Below, piece after piece: positions 15,887 through 24,443 of a DNA stretch of 64,000 bases. Made by a program: the position numbers and the translations under genes. This DNA comes from Flavobacteriales bacterium UBA6051 (GTDB taxonomy: Bacteria > Bacteroidota > Bacteroidia > Flavobacteriales_D > Crocinitomicaceae): positions 186,001 to 250,000 of the forward strand of contig DIYP01000006.1 in NCBI GenBank assembly GCA_002427735.1. The letters are read 5' to 3'. The notes beneath the pieces are model-generated. The model ran no database searches. It saw nothing but the letters and a program-made list of their open reading frames with translations, and was not told the origin of the DNA. Positions within the stretch are counted from its first letter, which is position 1. Each line of letters begins with the position of its first letter.

Positions 15887-16852
15887 TTAAGCTGGTTCTA
15901 ACCCAACCATTTCATAGGTCTGATTTACCAATTTCTTGGCTGTTTCCAGGTCGGTTGCATTAGGGTTAGGCGATTTCATTGGCCATCCACCTTGCTTACA
16001 TTCTTTATCTCTGTATAAAACGCTGCATTGACTGAAGTATGCTCCTGAGTGATTAGGTGCGTCATCGGATAATAAAACGTGGAGAGAAGTTTGTGCGGAC
16101 TCTTCATTACTGTCCGTCATTCCTTTAATGAATGGTTGCATGACCGTCATTAGTGTTCGAATGAGGAAGTTTCCACCGCTTCCGAAGTTAGATCGCGCCC
16201 ACCCTGGATGAATCGAAGCTGTTGATACATCATGATCTTTCAGGCGATCCGCCAATTCGAGTGCATATAAATTGTTGGCTACTTTGGCCTCGCCATACGC
16301 GGCGATATTTCGATATTTTCTTTTGTTCCAATTCAAGTCATCCAAATGAACTTTATGTCTGTTTTTAGGATTTCCTGCATGCACGACGGAGGAAAGAATT
16401 CCCATACGCGCACCAGGTGTTGACTTCAATACATCAAGCAATAATTCTGTCATTAGGAAGTGTCCAAAGTAACTCGCCGCAATAGTTGTCTCAAAACCAT
16501 GCTTTGTATGTTCAACCTGATTTCTCATGTTTACAAATCCTGCGTTGCACATTAGTCCGTCTAATTGACTGTGTTTGCTTAAGAAAGCCTGCGTGAAATC
16601 GCGAATAGACTGTAAGTCGGAGAGGTCACATTTGATTACTTCATAACTTCCTTTAAGTCCAGAAAAAGACTTCGCTACCTCTTCACCTGCTTCAATTCGA
16701 CGACACGCCATTACAACATGTCCTCCTTGTTTTATTAATTGTCGTGTTGTTTCCAGTCCAACACCGGAATTTGCACCAGTCACGATGTATACTTTTCCAC
16801 TTACATCTTTTGAAGCTGTTGCCTGATCGATTGCTAATTTTCTTCTTGCCAT
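15887..16852 (-). CDS. SDR-family oxidoreductase (retinol-dehydrogenase-like)
   Basis: This protein of about 321 aa is an SDR of the same long subgroup as the one at 14757. It has TGANSGVG, CNAGFVN, the Ser in ILSSVVHAG and the YGEAK active site near residue 190. I start it at ATG 16852 (MARRKLAID); an in-frame ATG at 16879 would add nine residues. It is followed by its own terminator. Its upstream region carries the TAGAACAC repeat also found in front of the AraC gene at 17006, so it is probably a direct target of that regulator. Confidence 0.87.
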   Translation of the reverse strand: MARRKLAIDQATASKDVSGKVYIVTGANSGVGLETTRQLIKQGGHVVMACRRIEAGEEVAKSFSGLKGSYEVIKCDLSDLQSIRDFTQAFLSKHSQLDGLMCNAGFVNMRNQVEHTKHGFETTIAASYFGHFLMTELLLDVLKSTPGARMGILSSVVHAGNPKNRHKVHLDDLNWNKRKYRNIAAYGEAKVANNLYALELADRLKDHDVSTASIHPGWARSNFGSGGNFLIRTLMTVMQPFIKGMTDSNEESAQTSLHVLLSDDAPNHSGAYFSQCSVLYRDKECKQGGWPMKSPNPNATDLETAKKLVNQTYEMVGLEPA

Positions 16853-16916
16853 GATTATGTGTTTTAATGGGTTATTCAATTGCTTAGTTCAAAGTAACTG
16901 CAACTAAATCAGCATT

Positions 16917-16956
16917 TAGAACACGATCTTCAGAAGGTAGAACACAATATTCAGAT
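16917..16956 (-). promoter_or_regulatory. 21-bp-phased TAGAACAC repeat, candidate AraC operator
   Basis: TAGAACACGATCTTCAGA at 16917-16934 is repeated as TAGAACACAATATTCAGA at 16938-16955, 16 of 18 bases alike and with a 21-bp period. The same unit is found at 17965-18004. Confidence 0.7.
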
Positions 16957-17005
16957 ACAAAAAATCCGCTTTAAAATGAAGCGGATTACTTGATGTGTTT
17001 TATTA

Positions 17006-17932
17006 TTAATTGAGGAACTGTGATCGATAAATATTAGGAGATTCCCCCGTTTTTTTCTTGAATAGCCTGCTGAAGTAGTGCGGGTAATTGAACCCTAAAT
17101 TGTAAGCTATCTCATTGACCGTTTTATTGGTTTGAGCCAATTCTGTTTTTGCCAGCTCAATGATATGTTCATCAATATGGTCTTTCGTGCTTTTTCCGGT
17201 CTCTTTTTTCAGCATATCACTAAGGTATGTGTTGGAATAATTCACTTTCTCTGCGAAGTATTCTGGAGAAGGAGTACCATGCTCCAAATGAAGATTATTC
17301 TCGTAATATGTCTGGATTAATTCTTCGACCTTTGTTACCACGTCAGAACTGCTGTTTGTTCGGGTGATGAATTGTCTTTCATAAAACCGTTCAGAGTAGT
17401 TGAGCAGTAATTGAATATTGGTTACCAATACTTCTTGGCTATGTTTGTCAATATTCATTTGCAGTTCTTCCCGTATATTATTGACGATTTCCATCAAGGT
17501 GTCCTCTTCTTTTTTTGAAAGATGCAACGCTTCGTACACGCCATAACTAAAGAAGTTATACTTCTTGATTCTCTTACCTAAGTCGAAGTTTCGAATAAGA
17601 TCCGGATGAAAAACTAGAAAGAAACCATACGAACTGGGAACATATGAATCATTTGACTGAATGATCTGGTTAGGAGCCAGAAACTGAAGAACGCCTTCTT
17701 CAAAGTCATACTTATTTCTTCCGTAAAGTAGCCCACAATCGCCATCTTTTAGCATGATGCAATAAAGATCAGAGGTCATTTTGACATCTTTATACATGGC
17801 CATTTGCTCATCTGAGACGTTCAGTTCATTCATCTCAATGACTCCGATCATGGGATGGTTCGGTTTCTCTTTCCCGATTGCTTGGTAGAACTGCGTTACT
17901 GATTCAATTCGAAATATGTTTTCATCTGCCAT
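17006..17932 (-). CDS. AraC-family regulator (paralog 3)
   Basis: This protein of about 308 aa has the shared layout: N terminus MADENIFRIESVTQFYQAIG, sensor core YGRNKYDFEEGVLQFLAPNQ, and a C-terminal double helix-turn-helix (NYSNTYLSDMLKKETGKS and TVNEIAYNLGFNYPHYFSR). The start at ATG 17932 aligns with the other paralogs; a longer frame to 17974 would run into the operator repeat. Identical repeat units flank the gene, upstream at 17965-18004 and downstream at 16917-16956 (in front of the next SDR). It probably controls itself and that SDR. Confidence 0.87.
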   Translation of the reverse strand: MADENIFRIESVTQFYQAIGKEKPNHPMIGVIEMNELNVSDEQMAMYKDVKMTSDLYCIMLKDGDCGLLYGRNKYDFEEGVLQFLAPNQIIQSNDSYVPSSYGFFLVFHPDLIRNFDLGKRIKKYNFFSYGVYEALHLSKKEEDTLMEIVNNIREELQMNIDKHSQEVLVTNIQLLLNYSERFYERQFITRTNSSSDVVTKVEELIQTYYENNLHLEHGTPSPEYFAEKVNYSNTYLSDMLKKETGKSTKDHIDEHIIELAKTELAQTNKTVNEIAYNLGFNYPHYFSRLFKKKTGESPNIYRSQFLN

Positions 17933-17964
17933 GTAACAAAGATAAGACAGGATACTCGTTTGAC

Positions 17965-18004
17965 TAAAACACAATGTTCAGAAGTTAGAACACAATTCAC
18001 AGGA
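17965..18004 (-). promoter_or_regulatory. 21-bp-phased repeat, candidate AraC operator (autoregulation)
   Basis: TAAAACACAATGTTCAGAAG at 17965-17984 is followed by TAGAACACAATTCACAG at 17986-18002, with a 21-bp period. The units match those at 16917-16956. Confidence 0.65.
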
Positions 18005-18038
18005 TCTTCACCGCTATCTGGTTTACCGATGTCCTAAA

Positions 18039-18902
18039 CTAATCTTGTATTACAAAGTCACTATTCGTTCGAATATAAAGAATAGCTGAATCCTTGGATG
18101 TATTGGATAGCTGGTGAATTGCCCTATTTGTTGATCGGAAAAAGCTCCCGGGGTCTAATTGTTTTACTTGCTGATTTTCTGGCATTGAATAATTCAATTT
18201 TCCTGAAACTACAATGCACTGGAAAGTAGTTCCCTGACTTATCAATTCCCCTTTAAATTCACTTGGTATTTTCACAAAGTATCCGCTTAGACCATTCTTT
18301 TCCTTTGTGTCCCATAGCATACTGATTTCAACGTCACTGTTCGATTTAATCCAACTCACCATGGTTTTATCCAACCAAGTAACATTTGAAGCATGAATAT
18401 TCAAAGGTCGCTCACCATTATCGTAAGCGTCGTCCATCGGTTGGACAAGATAGGGCCCCTCTTCAATTTCCACATAAGCAATATTAGTTTCTCCAGAAGC
18501 TGAGGTGATATGAGCATCTCCTGCTGGTTGTGTCCAAAAAGAGCCAGAAGGCATCCATATGCTTTCTGCATTCGGTTCATTATTGTGAACTAAACCATCT
18601 ATTACCACTGCGCGATAACTGACGTTATGAATATGTGGGGGAGAAGAAAAACCATCAACGAATTTCACCAAAAAACCAGTTGGTACGTTGGCATTTCTAT
18701 CGCCCCATATGGTAGCGGCTTGAGGACTCTTATCTCCTCTTGCTGGATTTAGCTTTTCCCAGTTTAGGTCTTCACTCAGGATCACCTCGTTTGAAACCTT
18801 ATCGGTTACCTCCATTGAATCATTTTCAATATCGGTTGGAGGATTAGAGCAGGACAGAAAGATTACAGCTAGCAGTAGTGGAACCATTATTTTCATAAGC
18901 AC
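18039..18902 (-). CDS. DUF4437-family cupin lipoprotein
   Basis: This 287-aa protein has a lipoprotein signal (lipobox AVIFLSCSN near residue 18). Two cupin-like halves follow, the first with FSSPPHIHNVSYRAVVIDG and WTQPAGDAHITSASGE (His metal-ligand pattern), the second with GTTFQCIVVSGKL and SFFRSTNRAIHQLSN. This matches DUF4437, found in exported proteins of unknown role, some annotated as ChrR-like anti-oxidant sensors. It is the last gene of the leftward unit MDR-LLM-SDR-DUF4437 (gaps of 4 bp or overlaps). An ATG at 18896 is an equally possible start. Confidence 0.75.
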   Translation of the reverse strand: MLMKIMVPLLLAVIFLSCSNPPTDIENDSMEVTDKVSNEVILSEDLNWEKLNPARGDKSPQAATIWGDRNANVPTGFLVKFVDGFSSPPHIHNVSYRAVVIDGLVHNNEPNAESIWMPSGSFWTQPAGDAHITSASGETNIAYVEIEEGPYLVQPMDDAYDNGERPLNIHASNVTWLDKTMVSWIKSNSDVEISMLWDTKEKNGLSGYFVKIPSEFKGELISQGTTFQCIVVSGKLNYSMPENQQVKQLDPGSFFRSTNRAIHQLSNTSKDSAILYIRTNSDFVIQD

Positions 18903-18906
18903 TAAA

Positions 18907-19710
18907 TTACAATGATGACATCAAGTCTTTGGTTGTTTGAAGTAAATTTTGAATTTTCTCGTCGTCATATGCTTCTGAGTGAGCGCTCGCAAAGCTTCCC
19001 TGATCATTATCGAAGTATTTACCGGTTACACCATTGTGTTTTGCGGAAGTAGCGAGTTCACAAAGAATGTCTGCTCCTTTGTCCACCGGAGACCAATGTT
19101 GTCCGTATGCTTCTTGTACCATTTTTGTGTTGAGCAGCGAACCTGGATTCACGGCTACAACATTAATATCATTGAGTTGCGCTGCTAAGGCGAAACTCCA
19201 CATGGTAATGGCAAGTTTACTTTGAGCATAGGCTTCTTGAGCTGACAGAACCGCATTGCCTTTTAATGCTTTTAAGGAGACAGGAGCTTGAGCCGCTGAA
19301 CTAAGATTAATAATTCGGGCGTTCGTTCCTTTTTGCAATGAAGGAATCAATCCTTCGGTCAAGGCAAAAGGTGCCAGATAGTTTACAACAAATCTTATAT
19401 CTAATCCATCTTTGTTTGTCGTTGTGGAACTATTGAAAACTCCAGCGTTGTTGATCAATACATCAATTTTGGGCACGGTCGATGCTACTTCAGTTATCAT
19501 ATTTTGTGTTGCAGCCAAATCGGATAAATCAGCAACGAAGCCTTTTATACGGTTATTACCACTAAGCTCTTTGAGCTCGGAAATGGTTCGGTCCAATTTC
19601 GTGTTGTTTCTTCCGTGAAGTATGATTTCATTTCCTTCAATTGCCAATTTCTGAGCAGTCATTTTTCCAATGCCGTCAGTAGATCCTGTAATAAATATTG
19701 TCTTAGCCAT
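18907..19710 (-). CDS. SDR-family oxidoreductase
   Basis: This 267-aa short-chain dehydrogenase has TGSTDGIG (residues 8-15), LHGRNNTK with a basic residue favouring NADPH, NNAGVFN, the Ser in NLSSAAQ and YAQSK (about residue 162). The substrate is unknown. It is tightly packed in an operon: 4 bp to the luciferase-like gene upstream and 4 bp to the DUF4437 gene downstream. Confidence 0.88.
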   Translation of the reverse strand: MAKTIFITGSTDGIGKMTAQKLAIEGNEIILHGRNNTKLDRTISELKELSGNNRIKGFVADLSDLAATQNMITEVASTVPKIDVLINNAGVFNSSTTTNKDGLDIRFVVNYLAPFALTEGLIPSLQKGTNARIINLSSAAQAPVSLKALKGNAVLSAQEAYAQSKLAITMWSFALAAQLNDINVVAVNPGSLLNTKMVQEAYGQHWSPVDKGADILCELATSAKHNGVTGKYFDNDQGSFASAHSEAYDDEKIQNLLQTTKDLMSSL

Positions 19711-19714
19711 TCTT

Positions 19715-20701
19715 TTAGGTTTTATGAAAATTGGGTAATACTATCTCTGAAAGTACTTCCAGAGTTTTGTCCATTTCTAGCTTATTAAATCTCAAATTTA
19801 TGGCAACATGATTGACACCAATTTCTCTAAGTTTTAGTAAATAATCAACGAGCTGATTTGGACCAGTTCTCAATCCAAGAGGAATTGGTTGAGCTTTAGA
19901 ATGATCGTCTCTTTGCAACTCGACATACAATGGTTGCATAAAGGGCTTATTGTGTTCGCCTGATGTCTCAATGTGTTTTCTCCATTGAGCAATAGTCGTA
20001 TTTTGACTGAACAAATCTTTTGGGTAAGACATCCATCCGTCACCATTTTTGGCATTCCATTCCAGTGATTGTTGACTATGACCTGTGATCAGAAGTGGAA
20101 TTCTTTTGCTTATTGGTTTCGGAAGGACATCTATTGTGCCATCCATCGACCCAAAATGAGTCGAATTGTACGTTGGAAAATCTTCTTGAGCAAGGCGAAT
20201 GAAATCAAACGCTTCTCGAAACATTTCTCCTCTTTGCTCAAATGGAAGTCCCATTGAAGGGTATTCATTTGGTCTGTCACCAGAAGCCACACCAAGAATG
20301 AGTCTGCCTCCCGAAATATGATCAATCGTTGCGGCTGATTTTGCTAAATGAACCGGGTGATGAAGTGGAAGAGCAATACTTGCCACTCCGAGTGCAATTT
20401 CTGATGTGTGACCAGCTAAAAAGCCCAGATATGTGAATGGATCAAATAATTGCCCTGCGTCACCGAATGAAGGAACATTAAATGGAATATCCCTGAGCCA
20501 AATAGATTTGAACCCTAATTGCTCTGCTTCCTGAACTCTTTGCAAGTGGTCTGTCATGGCAGGCATTGGAGAACTAGGATAATGCTCTATTGGCACGACA
20601 AGACCTATGCTCAATTCGTTTTGTTGGAATACGCGATTGTATCCATTGCTTATTTCCTCAAATTCTAACACGTTGTGATGTGAATTATTCTTAATTCTCA
20701 A
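19715..20701 (-). CDS. Luciferase-like (LLM class) flavin-dependent oxidoreductase
   Basis: This 328-aa protein is a TIM-barrel flavin monooxygenase of the LLM superfamily. Visible segments are SIGLVVPIEHYP, EAEQLGFKSIWLRDIPF, HTSEIALGVASIALPLHHP, SGGRLILGVASGDRPNEYP and PLLITGHSQQSLEWNAKNGDG, typical of the subgroup often found beside stress regulators. Such enzymes use FMN or F420 to oxidise diverse small molecules. Its start overlaps the quinone-reductase gene by 11 bp, indicating translational coupling. Confidence 0.87.
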   Translation of the reverse strand: MRIKNNSHHNVLEFEEISNGYNRVFQQNELSIGLVVPIEHYPSSPMPAMTDHLQRVQEAEQLGFKSIWLRDIPFNVPSFGDAGQLFDPFTYLGFLAGHTSEIALGVASIALPLHHPVHLAKSAATIDHISGGRLILGVASGDRPNEYPSMGLPFEQRGEMFREAFDFIRLAQEDFPTYNSTHFGSMDGTIDVLPKPISKRIPLLITGHSQQSLEWNAKNGDGWMSYPKDLFSQNTTIAQWRKHIETSGEHNKPFMQPLYVELQRDDHSKAQPIPLGLRTGPNQLVDYLLKLREIGVNHVAINLRFNKLEMDKTLEVLSEIVLPNFHKT

Positions 20702-21677
20702 TGACTACTTTTCCAATCGCTTTTCCACTTTCTAAATGCAAGTGTGCCTTCATCGCATCTTCAAGTGGGAAAGTTTGAGCGTCAACAATTGGCGTTAGAT
20801 GCCCCATTTCGGCGATTTCTTTTAAGTGCTGTAAGATTTTCCCATGATCTGCTCTTTTTTGGTTATAGATCATTGGTATTAGCATGAATACGACATGTAG
20901 TGATAAACCCTTGAAGTGAGCGACTGAAAGATCTAACTCACATAAGGAGACTGTGGTTGCAATCTGACCATTGAGGGCTGAAGCATTAAATGAATTAATA
21001 AGATTTGGGCCGCCTACAGAATCAAATACGACGTCAAACCCTGCTCCACCTGTATGCGTTTTAACATAATCTTCAACAGATTCAGTTTTGTAATTTATCG
21101 CACTCGCACCAAGAGATTCAATGATTTCCATTTGCTTTTTACCACCTCCTGTTGAATATACTTCTGCTCCGAAGTGCTTCGCAATTTGAATAGCAACGTG
21201 TCCAACGCCTCCTGATCCACCATGTACCAGCACTTTTTGTCCACTACCGATATTGGCACGAATCAAACCTTCATAAGCCGTAATTCCTACCAACGGTAAT
21301 GCAGCTGCTTCTTTCATGCTTAAGTTTGAGGGTTTGTGAGCAATCAATTTGCTGTCGGCAGCAATATAATCAGCCAATGTTCCTTGTAAATCTCCCAATC
21401 CTCCTGCGCAACCGTACACTTCATCTCCAATGGAGAAATGCTCAACGTCTTCGCCAATAGCCACAATCGTTCCTGCAAAGTCCATTCCCAGAATTGCCGG
21501 AGTTGCCGGAGAAAAGGGCAGGTTTTCTCCCATTTTGCGGATCATAGTATCGACGGTGTTTACACTAGACGCTGCTACTTTTACGAGCACCGATCCTTTT
21601 TGTACATCTGGTTGCTCCATTTCTTTCGTTTCGAACTGTGAATTTTCCCCATATTCACCGATTATCATTGCTCTCAT
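20691..21677 (-). CDS. MDR-family quinone oxidoreductase (zinc-free alcohol dehydrogenase type)
   Basis: This 328-aa medium-chain reductase/dehydrogenase has the GroES-like N-terminal half (ILGMDFAGTIVAIGEDVEHF) and the NADPH-binding motif HGGSGGVGHVAIQIAKHFG near residue 152. The catalytic-zinc Cys/His ligands of alcohol dehydrogenases are absent, which points to a quinone or enone reductase. It is the first gene of a four-gene leftward unit and is divergent from an HxlR regulator with clear dyads in the shared region. Confidence 0.9.
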   Translation of the reverse strand: MRAMIIGEYGENSQFETKEMEQPDVQKGSVLVKVAASSVNTVDTMIRKMGENLPFSPATPAILGMDFAGTIVAIGEDVEHFSIGDEVYGCAGGLGDLQGTLADYIAADSKLIAHKPSNLSMKEAAALPLVGITAYEGLIRANIGSGQKVLVHGGSGGVGHVAIQIAKHFGAEVYSTGGGKKQMEIIESLGASAINYKTESVEDYVKTHTGGAGFDVVFDSVGGPNLINSFNASALNGQIATTVSLCELDLSVAHFKGLSLHVVFMLIPMIYNQKRADHGKILQHLKEIAEMGHLTPIVDAQTFPLEDAMKAHLHLESGKAIGKVVIEN

Positions 21678-21695
21678 AAGCTGTTATAATTTTAA

Positions 21696-21737
21696 ACTAT
21701 ATTATTTATAGTAGCAAAACTATGTATAGTTTACTAT
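21696..21737. promoter_or_regulatory. Cluster of ACTAT/ATAGT dyads, candidate HxlR operator
   Basis: Three overlapping or adjacent palindromes are present: ACTATA-N5-TATAGT (21696-21712), AAACTA-N4-TAGTTT (21717-21732) and ATAGT-TT-ACTAT (21726-21737). A further ATAGTTT half-site is at 21761. They lie between the divergent MDR and HxlR genes, as expected for a repressor of both. Confidence 0.65.
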
Positions 21738-21792
21738 CTTCGCAATAACGGTCAAAAAGGATAGTTTAAAATTTCTTCAAAAAAGTATTGAA

Positions 21793-22134
21793 ATGTATAA
21801 AGTAAAAGGAAAGGAATATCCCTGCTGCACGAGTGTTACAATGGGAATCATCGGAGGAAAGTGGAAAACTGTAATACTATTCTATTTGATTGAGGGGCCT
21901 CTTCGTTACAATGAATTGAAGAAGAAAATGGCCGGAGTAACAGAGCGAACGTTGAGCCTGCAACTGAGGGGCCTTGAGGAGGATGGAGTAGTAAAGAGAA
22001 AAGTATTTACTGCAAAACCACCAATGAGAGTTGAATATTCTCTAACGGATTTTGGAAAAACACTGGTACCGCTTTTGAATGCGATTGTTGACTGGGGAGA
22101 ATTTGTAGCAACGAATTATTCAGATACTAAATAA
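21793..22134 (+). CDS. HxlR-family winged-helix regulator (1)
   Basis: This 113-aa protein is of standard HxlR size. It has the N-terminal signature CCTSVTMGIIGGKWKTVILF and the helix-turn-helix LRYNELKKKMAGVTERTLSLQL, followed by the wing PPMRVEYSLTDFGKTL. Two adjacent Cys (residues 11-12) sit where redox-sensing HxlR members such as YodB/QorR have their reactive Cys, so it may sense quinones or oxidants by thiol modification (inferred). It is divergent from the MDR-LLM-SDR-DUF4437 unit, its likely target. Confidence 0.9.
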   Translation: MYKVKGKEYPCCTSVTMGIIGGKWKTVILFYLIEGPLRYNELKKKMAGVTERTLSLQLRGLEEDGVVKRKVFTAKPPMRVEYSLTDFGKTLVPLLNAIVDWGEFVATNYSDTK

Positions 22135-22152
22135 GCCAACGGCTGTTTTTTG

Positions 22153-23055
22153 TCAAAAAAAGATTTCCTGCGCCAATCGATATGTATTCGCATGTGCTTC
22201 AACAATATCCTTGATATTTTCAGAATACCCTCCGCCCATGGAGCAAACAATTGGTAACTCATTTTCTTTCGCTAATGAAAGGACAATAGCGTCACGTGTC
22301 TTGCAACCTTCTCGAGTAAGTCCAAGTCGTCCTAGTTTATCTGATTTTAGAACATCAACACCGGATTGAAAAAAAATAAAATCGGGTTGAAAAGTGTCAA
22401 GTGTTTCTTTTAGATGGTAGTCCAAAAGGTCAAGATAAGCCTTGTCTTGAATACCATCCTCCAAAGGGATATCCAAATCGGATTTTTCCTTTTTCATTGG
22501 GTAATTGGATGCGCCGTGCATGCTAAAGGTAAACACGTTCGGATTTGTTGCGAAGATTTCCGCAGTACCATTGCCTTGGTGAACGTCCAAATCAACAATG
22601 AGAATTTTATTGGCAAGCTTACTGTTTAACAAATGCATGGCCGCAATCGCTTGGTCATTGAGTAAACAAAAACCTTCACCTTTGTTAGAATAAGCATGGT
22701 GCGTGCCACCGGCAATATTCATGGATATGTTGTGTTCCAGTGCATAGTTAGCACATTCTATTGTCCCACCCATAATTAAGAACTCTCTTTCAACAAGTTC
22801 TTTGGTCAAGGGAAATCCGGTTCTTCTTATTTCATCTTTGGACAGCGCAAGTGATACTAATTTATCAAGGTATTCTTGCGTATGGCAATGCAAAATTTGA
22901 TCATTACTTGCCTTTTTAGGAATAAACAGGTTGTCTTCAGAAATACTTCCTTCATACAATAGTTGTTGTGGCAACAGATCGTACTTTTCCATTGGAAAAC
23001 GGTGGTTTTCGGGCAGTGATAGTACATAATTTTTATCCCAGCTTATTTTGAGCAT
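22153..23055 (-). CDS. Histone-deacetylase/acetoin-utilisation family deacetylase
   Basis: This 300-aa arginase/HDAC-fold hydrolase would remove acyl groups from lysine or polyamine substrates using zinc. The HDAC active site is complete: GGTHHAYSNKGEGFCLLND (charge-relay His-His), LIVDLDVHQGNGTAEIF (Asp and His zinc ligands), FSMHG, QSGVDVLKSDKLGRLGLT (second Asp ligand) and the terminal GGGYS with the catalytic Tyr. The size and sequence resemble HDAC11-like (class IV) bacterial proteins. The physiological substrate is unknown. It lies just after the HxlR gene (convergent, 18 bp) and is upstream of nothing on its strand, so it is transcribed alone. Confidence 0.88.
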   Translation of the reverse strand: MLKISWDKNYVLSLPENHRFPMEKYDLLPQQLLYEGSISEDNLFIPKKASNDQILHCHTQEYLDKLVSLALSKDEIRRTGFPLTKELVEREFLIMGGTIECANYALEHNISMNIAGGTHHAYSNKGEGFCLLNDQAIAAMHLLNSKLANKILIVDLDVHQGNGTAEIFATNPNVFTFSMHGASNYPMKKEKSDLDIPLEDGIQDKAYLDLLDYHLKETLDTFQPDFIFFQSGVDVLKSDKLGRLGLTREGCKTRDAIVLSLAKENELPIVCSMGGGYSENIKDIVEAHANTYRLAQEIFF

Positions 23056-23172
23056 TGATAGAGACGATTTTTATCCAATCAAATTTAACGTATTGAACGC
23101 GTATCTGCGAATTGTTAACTGATCATTGCCGTTATCCATTTCGTAGCATTGGAGAATGCCGTCTTCTAAAAA

Positions 23173-23205
23173 CAAAAAAGCCCTGCAGTAAAAGATGCAG
23201 GGCCT
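23173..23205 (-). terminator. Terminator of the oxidoreductase/peroxiredoxin-like unit
   Basis: GCCCTGCA (23180-23187) pairs with TGCAGGGC (23196-23203). Read leftward, it is followed by TTTTTTG. Confidence 0.85.
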
Positions 23206-23235
23206 GAATTCATGTCAATTATTTGCTGTCTTGTT

Positions 23236-23760
23236 TCAATGTTCAATCATTTCTCCTCGCGCGGGATAACCTGACTTTACGACGTAATCAACCGCCTTAA
23301 CAAATGTTGGAAGATATGGTCGTCCCCATGGATTACTGTTGATGTTTGAATAGTATACTTTGTTCTCTTTATCAATTAAGAACAATCCTGGCTCACTGAA
23401 AATTGCAGGCTCTCCATCTTTGACTGCTTCACTTAGATAAAGTCCCCATTCTGCGGCTGATTCTTTACTCAATTCGTATCCTAACTTAAGGTTAGGTAAT
23501 TCCCAATCCTTTCTGGACAATCGTGCTCTTTTCTCTGTATCCATGCTAACGGCAATGACATGTACTCCTCTTTCTTCAAATGCAGGGATGAGCTCATGCA
23601 ATTGTTGAAGATGTTTTTTACAAACCGGACAGTGTAGGCCTCGATAGAATACAATCATAGTAAAATTCTCTGGTGCTTGATCATTTAACTGCCAGTCGGC
23701 ACCATCAAGTGTCTTAACCGCTAAGTCTGGAGCAATGTGTTTGGGGGTTGGTCGCATCAT
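23236..23760 (-). CDS. Peroxiredoxin-like family protein (thioredoxin fold)
   Basis: This 174-aa thioredoxin-fold protein has the motif FYRGLHCPVCKKHLQQLHEL near residue 37, so the active site is CPVC rather than the PxxxTxxC of classical peroxiredoxins. The remainder (GVHVIAVSMDTEKRA, GLFLIDKENKVYYSNINSNP) fits the AhpC/TSA-like group commonly named peroxiredoxin-like. It likely acts as a thiol-dependent reductase or peroxidase. Its start overlaps the upstream oxidoreductase stop by 4 bp (ATGA), so the two are translationally coupled. A strong terminator follows. Confidence 0.85.
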   Translation of the reverse strand: MMRPTPKHIAPDLAVKTLDGADWQLNDQAPENFTMIVFYRGLHCPVCKKHLQQLHELIPAFEERGVHVIAVSMDTEKRARLSRKDWELPNLKLGYELSKESAAEWGLYLSEAVKDGEPAIFSEPGLFLIDKENKVYYSNINSNPWGRPYLPTFVKAVDYVVKSGYPARGEMIEH

Positions 23761-24341
23761 TTTATATTTTTTTCAAGGTGAATATTAAATCGTTTAAAGT
23801 CGTTCTCTATATCTGGATTCTTCATTACATCATATGCGAAATAAGTAGGTAGCTTCTGCAGTCCAAACCATTTGAAGTTCAAGTGCATCGGTAATAATAA
23901 ATCATCCTCACTAATACCGTTGAAGAACTTCTCATTTGGGTCGTTAAATGCTTCTTTCGGAGCGTTTGCAGTAACAGAAATCATATATTGGGCATTCAAC
24001 TTTCCTCCGAGTCCATAGTTCTTTTTTGGTTCAGTTCTCGTTCTTCCATCTCCATTTGACATTTCGCCCATCATTCCTGCTGAGAAAATTTCATCAATGT
24101 ATTTTTTGAACGACCATGTAACTCCCATCCAGTTAAGTGGAGTTTGGAAGAATATCAGGTCGGCCCATTTGAACTTTTCAATTTCTTGGTTTACGTCATA
24201 GTTATCTTCCATTGTTGTTATGCGCACCTCATATCCCTTGGTTTCAAAATAGGTTATAGCTTTCTCGACTAAGCTCGCGTTTAACTTACCTTCTGAAAAG
24301 GGATATTTTTGGTGACCGTTAATAATAAATATGTTCTTCAT
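23757..24341 (-). CDS. NAD(P)H-dependent flavodoxin-fold oxidoreductase (MdaB-like)
   Basis: This 194-aa protein of the flavodoxin-fold quinone reductases has INGHQKYPFSEGKLNASLV (the flavin-phosphate loop), FFQTPLNWMGVTWSFKKYID and GLGGKLNAQYMISVTANAP, as in MdaB (modulator of drug activity). It would reduce quinones by two electrons with NAD(P)H. It is coupled to the peroxiredoxin-like gene and divergent from an HxlR gene, so the three look like one electrophile-response module. Confidence 0.9.
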   Translation of the reverse strand: MKNIFIINGHQKYPFSEGKLNASLVEKAITYFETKGYEVRITTMEDNYDVNQEIEKFKWADLIFFQTPLNWMGVTWSFKKYIDEIFSAGMMGEMSNGDGRTRTEPKKNYGLGGKLNAQYMISVTANAPKEAFNDPNEKFFNGISEDDLLLPMHLNFKWFGLQKLPTYFAYDVMKNPDIENDFKRFNIHLEKNIK

Positions 24342-24396
24342 GTTACTTATTTACTTTTTAGTTTCTCAAAGCAACTAATAATAGTATATATTTGAA

Positions 24397-24443
24397 ACTA
24401 ATGATTGCTGAATTAGTAATAATAGTGGTTACCAAAAAGTAAC
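24397..24443. promoter_or_regulatory. Dyads in the shared region, candidate HxlR operators
   Basis: ACTAAT-N9-ATTAGT spans 24397-24417. GTTAC-CAAAAA-GTAAC spans 24428-24443, directly before the HxlR start codon. The latter is well placed for autorepression. Confidence 0.5.
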
